DNA of 64,000 nucleotides. Source: Chondrosia reniformis (taxonomy: Eukaryota; Porifera; Demospongiae; Chondrillida; Chondrillidae). A program made the translations under genes and the position numbers. Positions 27,744 to 39,430 of this stretch are shown in pieces. Positions within the stretch are counted from its first letter, which is position 1; every line of letters begins with the position of its first letter. The notes under the pieces were generated by a model. It ran no database searches and was not told the DNA's origin. It saw only the letters and a list, made by a program, of their open reading frames with translations. The DNA is taken from contig OX359195.1 of NCBI GenBank assembly GCA_947172415.1, positions 3,943,501 to 4,007,500 of the forward strand, given 5' to 3'.

Positions 27744-28724
27744 GTATTTATCTTATATGCATATTAGATATCTTACATATTACATAAATATGTAGAGTCA
27801 AAAGTGTGTTTTATATAAATAGAACTTCATTTACAACATATATTGGGTTACCCACGTGACGATGGTGTTACGGATGACATCTTCTCAATACAAAGGACGA
27901 GGATGCCCTGGTTCAATACCAGGCTGGGTCACCTGAAAAAAGAAAAATGTATACATCTTATATATGTATTATATATCATATATATATATATTATATATAT
28001 ATAGTATTTATCTTATATGCATATTATATATCTTACATATTACATAAATATTTAGGGTCAAAGGTGTGTGGTATATAAATATGACTTCAATTACATCATA
28101 TATTGGGTGACCCACATGACTGATGGGGTAACGGATGACCTCGTCTGGATACAAGGTACGAGAATGCCCTGGTTCAATACCAGGCTGGGTCACCTGAAAA
28201 AAGAAAAAAGTGTACATCTTATATATAATATATAGTCTATTTATCTTATATGCATATTATATATCTTATATATTGAATATATCTGTAGAGTCAAAAGTGA
28301 GTGGCATCTAAATAATACTTCATTTACAACATATATTGGGTGACCTACGTGACCGATGATGTTACGATGACATCGTCTGGATACAAGGTACGAGGATGCC
28401 CTGGTTCAATACCAGGCTGGGTCACTTGAAAAAAGAAAAAAATTATAAATCTCATATATGTATTATATATCTTATATATAATATATATTGTATATTTCTT
28501 ATATGTATATTCTATATCTTATATATTTTACATATATATGTACACTCAAAAGTAGGTGATATATAAATAGGACTTCATTTACAACATATATTGGGTGACC
28601 CACGTGACGATGGTGTTACGGATGAAATCTTCTCGATACAAGGGACGAGGATGCCCTGCTTCAATGCCAGGCTGGGTCACCTGAAAAAGAAAAAGTATAC
28701 ATCTTATATATGTATTTTATATAC
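26226..28724. repeat. Satellite B array, block III (10 heads)
   Basis: Heads near 26307, 26556, 26811, 27066, 27320, 27571, 27846, 28107, 28343 and 28596. Pairs of neighbouring units share private variants (26556/26811 recur as 27066/27320, with taaatatgtaatatat and gtcacaagtgag), which suggests a two-unit block of about 510 bp was itself duplicated. Confidence 0.95.
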
Positions 28725-28874
28725 TTTGTTGCAATTGTTGTGGAGACGGCTGGTGCCATGGGTAGTGATGCCCTGGACTTTTTCGCTGACATTGGCAGCC
28801 GAGTCAGAGCGGTCACTAATGAAGCACAATCACGGGCCTTCATCCTGCAGCAGGTGTCTGTGGCCCTCCAGTGA
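28725..28874 (+). pseudogene. Retroelement polyprotein C-terminal fragment
   Basis: 49 codons in frame (FVAIVVETAGAMGSDALDFF at the start), ending at TGA. The same frame continues for some 15 codons with two more stops (GNAA*VLGTFG*), so the stop at 28872 may be a decayed Arg codon. ETAG-type tails with a following DIG/RRI-like helix occur at the C-terminus of reverse transcriptase polyproteins in marine invertebrates. I cannot name the family with certainty. Confidence 0.5.
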
Positions 28875-29110
28875 GGCAATGCTGCCTGAGTCCTCGGGAC
28901 CTTCGGGTGAATTTATTATTAGCTTTATGATTGATAATTGAACTGGATATGTAAATATTATTTATTTGTCATAGACAATAAACAATATTACTTATTGATT
29001 GCATTGTAAACGTTACTTTTATGTTATATTGTATTTTGATTTTCTGAGATTAGTTTACTCTTTTTCTTATTTGTTGTATACTTGATTGATTCAAATTTAC
29101 ATATAAATAT
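28725..29110 (+). mobile_element. Retroelement 3' remnant inserted in satellite B
   Basis: Non-satellite stretch: a short coding remnant (28725-28874) followed by about 235 bp of AT-rich sequence resembling a 3' UTR, which merges into (TA)n. It interrupts a satellite B unit whose spacer resumes near 29111. Confidence 0.55.
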
Positions 29111-29430
29111 ATATATATATATATTATATATAGTATTTATCTTATATGCATATTATATATCTTATATATTACATAGATAGGTAGAGTCAAAAGTGAGTTA
29201 CATATAAATAGGACTTCATTTACAACATATATTGGGTGACCCACGTGACGATGGTGTTACGAATGATATCTTTTGGATACAAGGGACGAGGATGCCCTGG
29301 TTCAATACCAGGCTGGGTCACCTGAAAAAAGAAAAAAAAGCACACGTCTTATATATGTATTATATATTTTATATGTGATATATATTGTATATATCCCATA
29401 TGCATATTATATATCTTATATATTACATAT
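29111..29430. repeat. Satellite B unit (one head)
   Basis: Spacer, TATA-like box and one head (about 29238-29327), then A-run and spacer up to the MITE at 29431. The interrupted unit continues for about 55 bp at 30190-30245. Confidence 0.9.
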
Positions 29431-30189
29431 GTGGCAGTCGAGGTTAGAAACTCGACCTTATATCGCAATACTAGTTTTGAGAACGGCGCGTGCAAAGTTT
29501 TCGTTAGTATTCGACTGTTTGCGTTCTCAGACGTCGTGTTTGACTACTTGCAGCCTGTTGTCCAGTCAAAGAGCTGTCTTTTGGTCTTTGACCGATGACA
29601 ATATCACGTTCCTGGACCACGATATGCTCGCTCAAAGATGTGACATTAGCCATATGGTTTGTCAGATGTATCTACATGTTGTTTATGCTGCTTGTATTAG
29701 CTACCTAGTGGAGTATGATTTTCTGCATGCATTTTGGTACACGTTGCTTTGCGTTCATCAGTAAGACTATTTAAGGATAAGGTAGCTAGTGAATGCTAGC
29801 TAGCTAGCTAACTAAAAACAATAATAGCTATTGTTTTCCTACTTGTCAATCTTTTGCTCTAGAATAAAATGCTGCTTATAATACTGTGTGGTGTAAATTG
29901 CTAAGGAACTTACCAATTACGATGCAGGATCGGGCTGTTTTGGAACGAAATCCGATAGTCCGTGAATGTGGCGGCGGCCATTTTATAGCTCATTAATATG
30001 CAACTTTTATGGAAGGAGACGGCTGGAGTCCAATCGCAGGTATTTCTGAGGCTCTAGCTCTGCCGTAAATGAAGGTATTGCTTTGAAACGTTCAGCGAAG
30101 ATAGTCCAATAGTTCTTCTTTTCAAAAATGCAAAAAACTTAAAATGCGACCCCCTGACATAAAGTCGAGTTTCTAACCTCGACTGCCAC
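29431..30189. mobile_element. 759-bp MITE with perfect 26-bp terminal inverted repeats
   Basis: Starts GTGGCAGTCGAGG... (29431-29456) and ends with its exact reverse complement (30164-30189). Flanks are ATAT on both sides (or CATATG if the terminal GTG/CAC is counted as target). Parental satellite B units read ...TTACATATGTATG... here, so the insertion site can be reconstructed. There is no convincing transposase. An open frame entering it from the satellite on the left is a chance fusion. Confidence 0.85.
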
Positions 30190-30245
30190 ATATGTATATA
30201 GAGTCAAAGGTGAGTGATATATAATAGGACTTCATTTACAACATT
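30190..30245. repeat. Satellite B remnant
   Basis: Right continuation of the unit split by the MITE: GTCAAAGGTGAGTG, a TATATAATAGG variant of the TATA-like box and CATTTACAACAT. It then changes directly to satellite A in the opposite polarity. Confidence 0.85.
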
Positions 30246-30995
30246 AACTAGTTGTATGTACTAATTGTATGTACTAGTTTTATGTACTAATAAGTACTTG
30301 CATGTATTAGTTATATTATTGTATGTAATAGTTGCACCTACTAGTATGATGTACAAGTTGCATATACTAGCTGTATGAACTAGTTGTATGTACTAATTGT
30401 ATGTACTGGTTTTATGTACTAATAAGTAGTTGCTTGTATTAGTTATATGTACTAGTTGCACGTACTAGTTCTATGTACTAGGTGTATATACTAGTAACAA
30501 TCTCTATTTACTAGTTGTTTGTACTAGTTGTATGTTCTACTTTTATGTAGTTATATGGACTAGTTCTATGTACTAGTTGTGTGTAATTGTTGTATGTACT
30601 AGTTGTATTTACTAGCTGTATGCACTACTTATATTTACGTCTTGTATGGACTAGTTGTATGTACTACTAACTAGATGTATGAATTAGTTGTTTGTACTAG
30701 TTCTATGGACTAGTTGTTTGTACTAGTTCTGGGAGAATGTAATCTAGGTGCATGTACTAATTTTATGTACTAGTTATATGTTTATGTACTGGTTAATGGT
30801 ACTAGTTGTATGAATTAATTTTATGTCCTAATTTAACTACTAGTTGTATGTACTAGTTGTACGTAAAAGTAGTATGTTCTAGTTTTATTTACTAGTAGTA
30901 TGTTCTAGTTTTATATACCGTTTATATGTACTAGTTATATGTGTATGTAGCGGTTATACGTACTAGTTGTATGTTCTGGTAACTAGATGAATGTG
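30246..30995. repeat. Satellite A array 4, reverse polarity
   Basis: Monomers read TTGTATGTACTAG on the plus strand, the reverse complement of arrays 1-3. The polarity change between about 16.2 and 30.2 kb spans all of satellite B. Confidence 0.93.
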
Positions 30996-32026
30996 CACTG
31001 CTACCTTATGGCTGTTCCTGAGGGATAAACTGAGTTATAGTGATCGTCACCTAACAATCGCTAATTAGTAAAAATGTTCGTCTTTTAATTGTTAGAGTGA
31101 ATGCGTTATTTAGCGTTAGTCCATGCAGATACTGCATTTTAAAGACTGCCTAATTATAAAATTCACCCAATTTGAAACACTTACCTTTTTTTGGTGAATA
31201 AATAATAAGCAGCAACGCGAACAAATCCACAATTGAAGGTCAAACTTCCACGAAATGGTTTGGCTTTTCTTGACATTTCTTGGAACGATTTTAGGCGACT
31301 TTCACTTGAGAAATAAAGTAAGACTTTAGCCAAAGCTGTAAATATATGCATATGTACGCCCAGCCAATGATCGCCGACTATTGCACTTCCGAAAGTACCC
31401 TTAACTGTATTTGCGTTAGACGAAACACGATAGGTGTTAAATGACAATGAATTTATTTAACTGTATTTATGAATAGCATTACGACTGTCAAAAATGTCGG
31501 CAAAGTGTTGTTGTGAAAAAATCGTTTTGTAGTTGGTCTAGAAGAACAGTTGGACAATGCCGATGGTTTCATAGTGATCAGTAAGTGTTGCTATACAAAA
31601 CTGGCGGCCTCGGTATCAATTCCTTCTTCATTAGTCAAGTTATGGCCAAATTTGTGCTTGTTGATTACACTTAATAATAACATTTTCTTTATTATCTAAA
31701 GAAAGGAAAGCTGTATTAAAACCGAGGCCAACAGATTTTTAGTTTAACCTATAAGGATTCCAATGATGTACAGAAATTGGCTGTAGCTCTTCCAAGAACT
31801 AAGCACAAACCTTATGAGTGTTGTAAACGGGTGCTAATTCGGTGGAGAATTTCGAAACAAATGTTTATTCGATGCCCTTCAAAATTGGTAAGACTCTTAC
31901 TCTAACCATAAAAACTTTAAATATAAATTTTGAAAGGCATTAGTTATTCCTATGCTGAGAAATTAACTTTTAAAAGCGTTAACGGTTTAACTCAATTTAA
32001 CACCGAACAGCCATACGGCGCCTGTG
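30996..32026 (-). mobile_element. TIR DNA transposon family X, copy 2 (non-autonomous)
   Basis: Begins CACTGCTACCTTATGGCTG and ends, reverse complemented, CACAGGCGCCGTATGGCTG. These match the two ends of copy 1 (16194-17502) in swapped order, so this copy is inverted. It is inserted cleanly into satellite A. It contains an exon-like segment and several hundred bases of sequence with no named coding content. Confidence 0.75.
31185..31276 (-). pseudogene. Exon-like segment of family X, copy 2
   Basis: Minus-strand ATG followed by a basic start (MSRKAKPF), then FNCGFVRVAAYYLFTKK, ending at AAG|GTAAGTG, a strong splice-donor consensus (31178-31184). The frame is open here and extends upstream as far as 31447. 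The peptide matches the damaged copy at 16980-17087, including the position of the donor. The remaining exons are not in the element. Function unknown. Confidence 0.55.
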
Positions 32027-35000
32027 TACTAGTTGGGTGTACTGGTTGTATGTACTAGTTGTATGTACTCGTTATATGTACTAATTGTATGTATTAGTTT
32101 TATGTACTAGTTATATATAAAAGTTTAATGCTCTAGTTGTGTGTGCTAGTTGTATGAACTAGTTCTATATAGGAGTTGTATGTACTAGTTTCTGATTGTA
32201 TGTAGTCTAGGTGTATGTACTAATTATATGTATTAGTTATTTGTGTATGTACTGGTTATACGTACTAGTTGTATATACTTGTTTTATGTCCCAGTTGAAC
32301 TACTAGTTGTAAGTACTAGTTGTATGTAATAGTAGTATGTTCTAGTTTTATGTACTAGTAGTTTGTTCTAGTTTTATATCCTGTTTATATGTACTAGTTA
32401 TATGGATATGTACTGGTTATATGTACAAGTTGTTTGTAGAAGTTGTATGTACTAGTTGTATGTCTTAGTAACTATCTGTATATGCTAGTTGTATATACTA
32501 GTTTTTTTAACTAGTTGTATTAATTTAGTTATATGTACTACTTGTATGTACTAGTTGTGTGTAATTTTCGTATGTACTAGTTATATTTACCAGTTGTAGT
32601 TAATAGTTCTATGTACTAGTAGTATGGACTAGTTGTATGTACTAGTAACTGGATGTATGTACTAGTTCTATGTGCTAGATTTATTACTAGTTGTATGTAC
32701 TAGTTGTATGTAGTAGTTGTATACATGTTCTAGTAATTAATTGTATGTATTAGTTATACGTTCTAGTTGCATGAACAAGCTGTATGTACCAGTTGTATGT
32801 ACTAATTGTATGTACTAGTTGTATGTACTAGGAAGTAGTTGTATGGACTAGTTATATGTACTTGTTGTATGTACTAGTTTATGTAATTGTTATATGTACG
32901 AGTTGTATGTACTAGTTGTATGTACTAGTAGTATGTATAGTTATATATACTAATTGTATGTATCAGTTTTATGTACTAGTTATTTGTACTAGTTTAATGT
33001 ACTAGTTTTGTGTACTAGTTGTATAAACTAGTTGTATGTACTAGTTGTATGTACTAGTTTCTGGTTGTATGTTGTCAAGGTGTATATACTAATTATATGT
33101 ATTAGTTATATGTGTATGAACTGGTTTTACGTCCTAGTTGTGTGTACTAGATGAATCTACAAGTAGTATTTACTAGTTTTAGTACCGTTCATATGTTCTA
33201 GTTTATATGTGAATATACTGGTTGTAAGTACTAGTTGTTTGTAGAAGTTGTATGTACTAGTTGTATGTACTAGTAGTGTGTACTAGTTCCTAGTTGTATG
33301 TACTAGTTTCTAGTTGTATGTAGTCTAAATGTAAGTACTAGTTATAAAAACAAGGTATATGTGTATGTACTGGTTTTTAGTACTAATTGTATGTACTAGT
33401 TTTATGTCCTTGTTGTAAGTACTAGTTATATGTACTAGTAACTATCTCTATGTACTAGTTGTATGTACTACTTGTATGTAGTTATATGTACTAGTTGTAT
33501 GTAGTTATATGTACTAGTAAGTAGTTGTATCTACTAGTTATTTATACTAGTTGTATGAACTAGTTGTATGTACTAGTTTCTGGTTGTATGTAGTCTAGGT
33601 GTATGTACTAGTTATATATGTATTTACTGGTTATACGCACTAGTTGTTTGTACAAGTTTTATGTCCTAGTTGAACAACTAGTTGTATGTACTAGTTGTAT
33701 GTAATAGTAGTATGTTCTAGTTTTATGTACTAGTTGTATGTTCTAGTTTTATAAACCGTTTATATGTATTAGTTATATGTGTATGTAGTGTTTATACGTA
33801 CTAGTTGTATGTATTAGTAACTAGATGGAAGTACTAGTTGTATGTACTAGTTGTATGTACTAGTTGTGTGCACTAATTTTATGTACTAGTTATATGCACT
33901 AATTGTATGTTTTAATTTTATGTACTAGTTATATGTACTAGTTTAATGTACTAGTTGTGTGTACTAGTTGTATGAACTAGTTTTATGTACTAGTGTTATG
34001 TTCTAGTTTCTTGGATATGTAGTCTATGTGTATGTACTAATTATATGAACTAGTTATATGTGTATGTACTGGTTATACGCACTAGTTGTATGTACTATTT
34101 TTATGTTCTAGTTGTATATTATAGTAGTATGTTCTAGTTTTATGTACTATTAGTATGTTCTAGTTTTATATAAAGTTTATGTGTACTAGTTATATGTGTA
34201 TGTAGTCGTTATATGTACTAGTTGTATGTACTAGTTTTATGTCCTAGTTGTACTACTAGTTGTATGTACTAGTTGTATGTACTGGTAGTATACTCTAGTT
34301 TTTTGAACCGTTTATATGTACCAGTTATATGTGTATTTACTGGTTATATGTACTCGTAACTATCTGTATGTGCTAGTTGTTGTACTAGTTGTGTGTAATT
34401 TTGTATGGACTACTTATATTTACTAGTTGTATGGACTAGTTGCATGGACTACTTTTATATCTAGTTTTATGTACCAGTTGTATTTACTAGTTGTATGAAC
34501 TAGTTGTATGGACTTGTTGTATGTACTAGTTGTAAATACTTGTTGTATGTACTAGTTGTATACATGCTCTAGTAAATAGTTGTTTGTATTAGTTATATGT
34601 ACTTGTTGTATGAACTAGTTGTATGTACTAGTTGTATGCACTAGTTGTATTTAGCTTATGCACTAGTTGTATGTACTAGTCGTGTGTAATTGTTGTTTGT
34701 ACTAGTTATATGTACTAGCTGTATGCACTATTTTCGCATACCAGTATCATGTACTAGGTGTGTGTACTAGTTGTATGAACTAGTTGTATGAATTAATTGT
34801 ATGTACTAGTCGTGTGTAATTGTTGAATGTGCTAGTTGCGTTTACTAGCTGTATGTACAAGTTGTACGTACTAGTATCATGTACTAGTTGTATGTACTAG
34901 CTCTATGAACTAGTTGTATGTACTAATTGTATGTACTAGTTGTATATAATAGTAAGTAGTTGCATGTATTAGTTATATGTACTAGTTGCATGTACTAGTT

Positions 35001-35930
35001 GTATGTACTAGGTGTATGTACTAGTAACAATCTGCATTTACTATTTGTATTAACTAGTTATATGTACTACTTGAATGTAGTTATATGTCCTAGTTGTATG
35101 TACTAGATGTGTTTAATTGTTGTATGTACTAGTTGTATGTACTAGTTTTATGTACTAGTGATATGTCTTAGTTTCATGTACTAGTTGTATGTAGCTATGT
35201 GTACTAGTTGTATATACTAGTTGTGTGTATATAATTCTTGTATGTCCTAGTTGTATGTCCTAGATGTATGTACTAGAAACAATCTGTATTTCCTAGTTGT
35301 ATGTACTGGTTGTATGTACTAGTTGTGTGTAATTCTTGTATGTACTAGTTGTATGTACCAGTTGTATGTACTAGTCATATGTATTAGTTTTCTGCACTAG
35401 TTGTATGTACTAGGTGTATGCACTGGTAACAATCAGTATTTACTAGTTGTATGTACTAGTTGTATGTACTAGCTGTATGTATTAGTTGTATGTACTGGCT
35501 GTATGTACTAGTTGTACGTATTAGTATCATGTACTATTTGTATGTACTAGTTGTATGTGGTAGTTGTATGTACTAGTTGAATGTACTAGTTGTATGGACT
35601 AACTGTGTGTACTAGTTGTATGTTCTTGGTTTATGTTCTAGTTGTAAATACTAGTTGTATATATGTTCTAGTAAGTACTTGTATCTACTAGTTATATGTA
35701 ATAGTTGTATGTAGAGGTTGTATGCACAACTTGTATGTTTATACTAGCTGTATGTACTAGTAATATGTTCTAATTTTATGTACTATATATATGCACTAGT
35801 TATATGTGTATGTACCGGTTATGTGTACTAATTGTATGGATTAGTTATATGTACTACTTCTATGTCCTAGTTGTAATACTATTTGTATATACTCTACAGT
35901 TATACGTATTGGTTTTATATACAAAAATTA
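32027..35930. repeat. Satellite A array 5, reverse polarity
   Basis: Tandem TTGTATGTACTAG-type monomers. Blocks such as ggttgtatgtagtctaggtgtatgtac (a variant with TCTAGG) recur near 32190, 33060, 33310, 33585 and 34010, giving an irregular higher-order spacing. I see no gene. Confidence 0.95.
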
Positions 35931-36556
35931 CACACAACTAGTCTAAACAACTAGAACATATAAGCAGTACATACAATTAGGACATACAACTAGTACATAC
36001 AACGAGTAGATACGACTAGTATATAAAACTAGTATATATAATTAGTACACACAACTACTACTTATAACTAATACATACTCATATAACTAGTTCTTATAAA
36101 TAGTACTTACAACTAGTACATACTACTGGTACATACAACTAGTATATACAACTAGTACATACAACTAGTACATACACGTAGTACATAAAACTAGTTTGTA
36201 GAACGAGTAGTTAAGACTAGTCCTCACAACGAGTACATACAATTAGTACATAGGTAGCACATATAACTAGTAAATACAACTAATACATACAACTGGCACT
36301 ATACCAGCACAAACAACTAGTACATACAACTATTACATGCAACTAGTTCATACATGTAGTATATACAATTAGTACACACAGCTAGTACAAACAAGTAGGA
36401 CCTACATCTAGTAAATATAAGTAGTGCTAGTACATACAACTAGTAAATACTACTATTACATTCACCTAGTACATACAACATGTACAAACAAGTAGTACAT
36501 ATAACTAATATATACTACTAGTACATTCAACTAGTACATGCAACATGTACAAACAA
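35931..36556. repeat. Satellite A array 6, forward polarity
   Basis: Polarity flips from TTGTATGTACTAG to ACTAGTACATACA at about 35910-35935, through ggttttatatacaaaaattacac. The last bases before the insert at 36557 read atgtacaaacaa, which recur at the insert's right edge. Confidence 0.93.
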
Positions 36557-36945
36557 TATGGAAAAAATTGGGGAACTTCAAGATCTAAAGCCTATCTGAA
36601 AGCATCGATGTCATCATCATTTAACTCTGGGTATTACCCCTGCCCTACTATTAGTGGGCTGCCACAGTTTTGGTTGTACCCATTATCTTCTGATAACGAA
36701 ACCTCAAGCTTTTATGCTTCTGGGAGTACATATTAGCAGACTAGCCACTCAAGCTTCCATCCTATGCCACACTGATGAGTCCTAATAAGGACAAAACAGC
36801 TGTCTATGGCTTGACCATCTTTTTCAGTGGCTAGGGGGAAACTCTGGTTCCCATCAAGCGAACTTCGGTTCCGTCCATTAGCTCATTGCGCTCTTCAAGG
36901 GACATGAATGGACAGGGGTAAAACCCACAGTTAAATGATGATGTA
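36557..36945 (+). mobile_element. Retrozyme-like 389-bp insert with a hammerhead motif
   Basis: Non-satellite insert between two copies of atgtacaaacaa (36545-36556 and 36946-36957), a possible 12-bp target duplication (the motif also occurs in the satellite, so this is not decisive). It holds a hammerhead-like motif (36766-36810). Imperfect inverted arms of about 37 bp surround it (36609-36645 and 36909-36945; for example CATCATCATTTAACT...TACCCCTG). No convincing protein is encoded. I infer a small non-autonomous ribozyme-bearing retroelement, in the sense of animal retrozymes; a MITE with a chance motif is the alternative. Confidence 0.55.
36766..36810 (+). ncRNA. Hammerhead ribozyme motif with altered catalytic box
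   Basis: Order of parts: stem I strand GCCACA, core CTGATGA (36772-36778), stem II GTCC-TAATAA-GGAC, then AAAA where GAAA is required (36793-36796), minimal stem III C-AGCT-G, cleavage triplet GTC ending at 36804, stem I strand TATGGC. Stem I pairs at 5 of 6 positions. The G12 position reads A, which in known hammerheads almost abolishes cleavage, so this copy is probably dead. Confidence 0.7.
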
Positions 36946-36957
36946 ATGTACAAACAA

Positions 36958-39430
36958 GTACTACATATAACTAATACATACAACAAGAACATACATCTAG
37001 TACATACAACTACTACTTACAACTAGTACATACAACTACTACATACAACTAGCACTAGCAATTAGTTCATTAAACTACAAATACAACTAGTACATAGAAC
37101 TATTACATACAACTAGTATATACAACTAGTACTACAACTAGTACATAGAACTAGCACATACAATTAGGACGACAACTAGTACATAGAATTAGTTCATACA
37201 ACTAGTACATACATCCAGTACATACAACTAGAAAATACTACCAGTGACTAGTAAGTACAACTAGTACATGCATCTAATACATACAACTAATACATACAAC
37301 TTGTACATGTAACTACTACATACAATTAGAACATAAAACTAGTATATAACTAGTACATAACTAATACATACAACTAATACCTACAACTAGCACATACAAC
37401 TAGTACAAATAATTAGTACAGACAAGTATTACATTCAAATAGTACATACAACTAATACCTACAGCTAGTAAATATAACTAGTACTAGTAAATTTAACTCA
37501 TACATACAATATGTAAAAAGAGTCTTACATATAAATAATACATACAACTTGTACACACATCTAGGACATACTACTACAACTTACAACTTGTACCTAAAAC
37601 TACTTCAAAAACTAGTACTTGTGAATTGTTCATTAAACTAGAACTACAACTAGTACATAGGAATAGCACATACAACTAGTACTAAAACTAGTACATACAA
37701 CTAGTCCATACAACGAGTATATACAACGAGTACTTACAACTAGTACATACAACTAGTAACTACTATATACAACCAGTACATATAACTAGTATATACAAGT
37801 AGTACCTACAACTAATAAATATAACTAGTACTAGTACATACAATTGGTACATACAAAAGTACATACAACAAGTACCTACAACTAGTAAATATTACCAGTA
37901 TTATGACATACAACTAGTTCCATACAATTAGTTCATACAACTAGTACATACAACTAGTACACACAGCAAGTACATAACTAGTACATACAACTGGTTCATA
38001 CAACTATTACATGCAACTAGTACTACAACTAGTAAATAGAATTAGTAAAAACAACTGGTACATACAACTATTACCTACAACTAGTACATACATCTAGTGC
38101 ATACAACTACTACTTACAACTAGTATATACAACTAATACATAAAACTAGTACTTGCAACTAGTTCATTAAACTAGAACTTCAACTAGTACATAGAATTGT
38201 TACATACAATTAGTATATACAACTAGTACTACAACTAGTAAATAGGGCTAGCACATTTAACTAGTACTACAACTAGTACAAAGAATTAGTACATACAACT
38301 AGTACATACAACAAGAACCTACAACAATTACATACAACTAGTACTTACATCTGGTACATACCACTTGTGCATACAGCTAATACATATTAATAAAACATAC
38401 ACATATAACTAGTACATATAAATAGTACATACTACTATTGCATACACCTAGTACATTAAACTAGAACTTGTACATAGAACTATTATTTACAACTAGTACC
38501 TACAACACTTACAAACAGGTCGTTCATATAAATAAAACAGAGAACTAGTACATACAACTAGTACAGACAACTAGTACTTGCGACTAGTGTGTACAACCAG
38601 TACAAACAACAAGTTAATATTACATACAACTAGTACATACAGCTAGAACATACAACTAGTAAATATACCTAGTGTATACATCAATTACACACAACTAATA
38701 CATACAACTAGTATGGAGTACATACAACTAATATACTCAACTAGTAAATACAACTGGTATATACGACTAATACATACAGCTAGTATCTAGTATAGACAAC
38801 TAATAACTAGTACATACAACTAGCATATGCACCCAACTAGTACATACAACTAGGATATACAACTAGTAAACACAAGTAGTACTTAAAACAATTACACACA
38901 ACCAGTACATACAACTAGTTCATATAACTAGCTGTTACAACTAGTATATACAACTAGAACCTAGTACATACAAGTAGCACCTACCTGGTACCTAATCTAA
39001 TTAGTACTAGAACCTACAGCTAGTACATACAACATGTACATTCAACTAGTACATACAAGTAGTATATATCAATAGAACATACATATATAACTAGTAGATA
39101 TAAATAGTTCATATAACTAGTATATACAACTAGTACATACAACTAGTACCTACCTAGTACCTAATCTAATTAGTACTAGAACCTACAACTAATACATACA
39201 ACCTGTACATTGAACTAGTAAATACAAGTAGTATATATCAATAGTACACACATACATAACTAATTGATATAAATAGTTCATTTCAACTAGTATATACAAC
39301 TAGTACATACAACAAGTTAGTAGAACATACAACTGTTACAAGCATCAATTACATACAATTAATGCATACAATTAATGCATACAATTAATGCATACAATTA
39401 GTACATACAAGAAGTATCTAGTACATAGTG
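36958..39430. repeat. Satellite A array 7, forward polarity
   Basis: Forward monomers, ending in a triplet of AATGCATACAATT repeats and a switch of polarity near 39430. Contains the duplication listed next. I see no gene. Confidence 0.95.
38983..39310. repeat. Tandem duplication of about 165 bp in satellite A
   Basis: The block ctacctggtacctaatctaatt...agtatatatcaatag...atataaatagttcat at 38983-39145 is repeated at 39146-39310 with scattered differences. Confidence 0.8.

Noticed and set aside
17487-29400. Many open frames of 60-160 codons on both strands of satellite B, with recurring peptides such as VTQPGIEPGHPRT and VTDDIVWIQGTRM
   Set aside because: They are translations of the repeated tRNA-like head in both directions. 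GIEP arises from the T-arm box, starts are not conserved and the frames end in the AT spacer. I treat them as repeat, not genes.
29273-29764. 163-codon plus-strand frame running from satellite B into the MITE
   Set aside because: It crosses the MITE boundary at 29431, so it is a chance fusion; no motif recognised.
36545-36736. 63-codon frame in the retrozyme-like insert
   Set aside because: It starts in satellite sequence and has no motif; the insert is better explained as non-coding.
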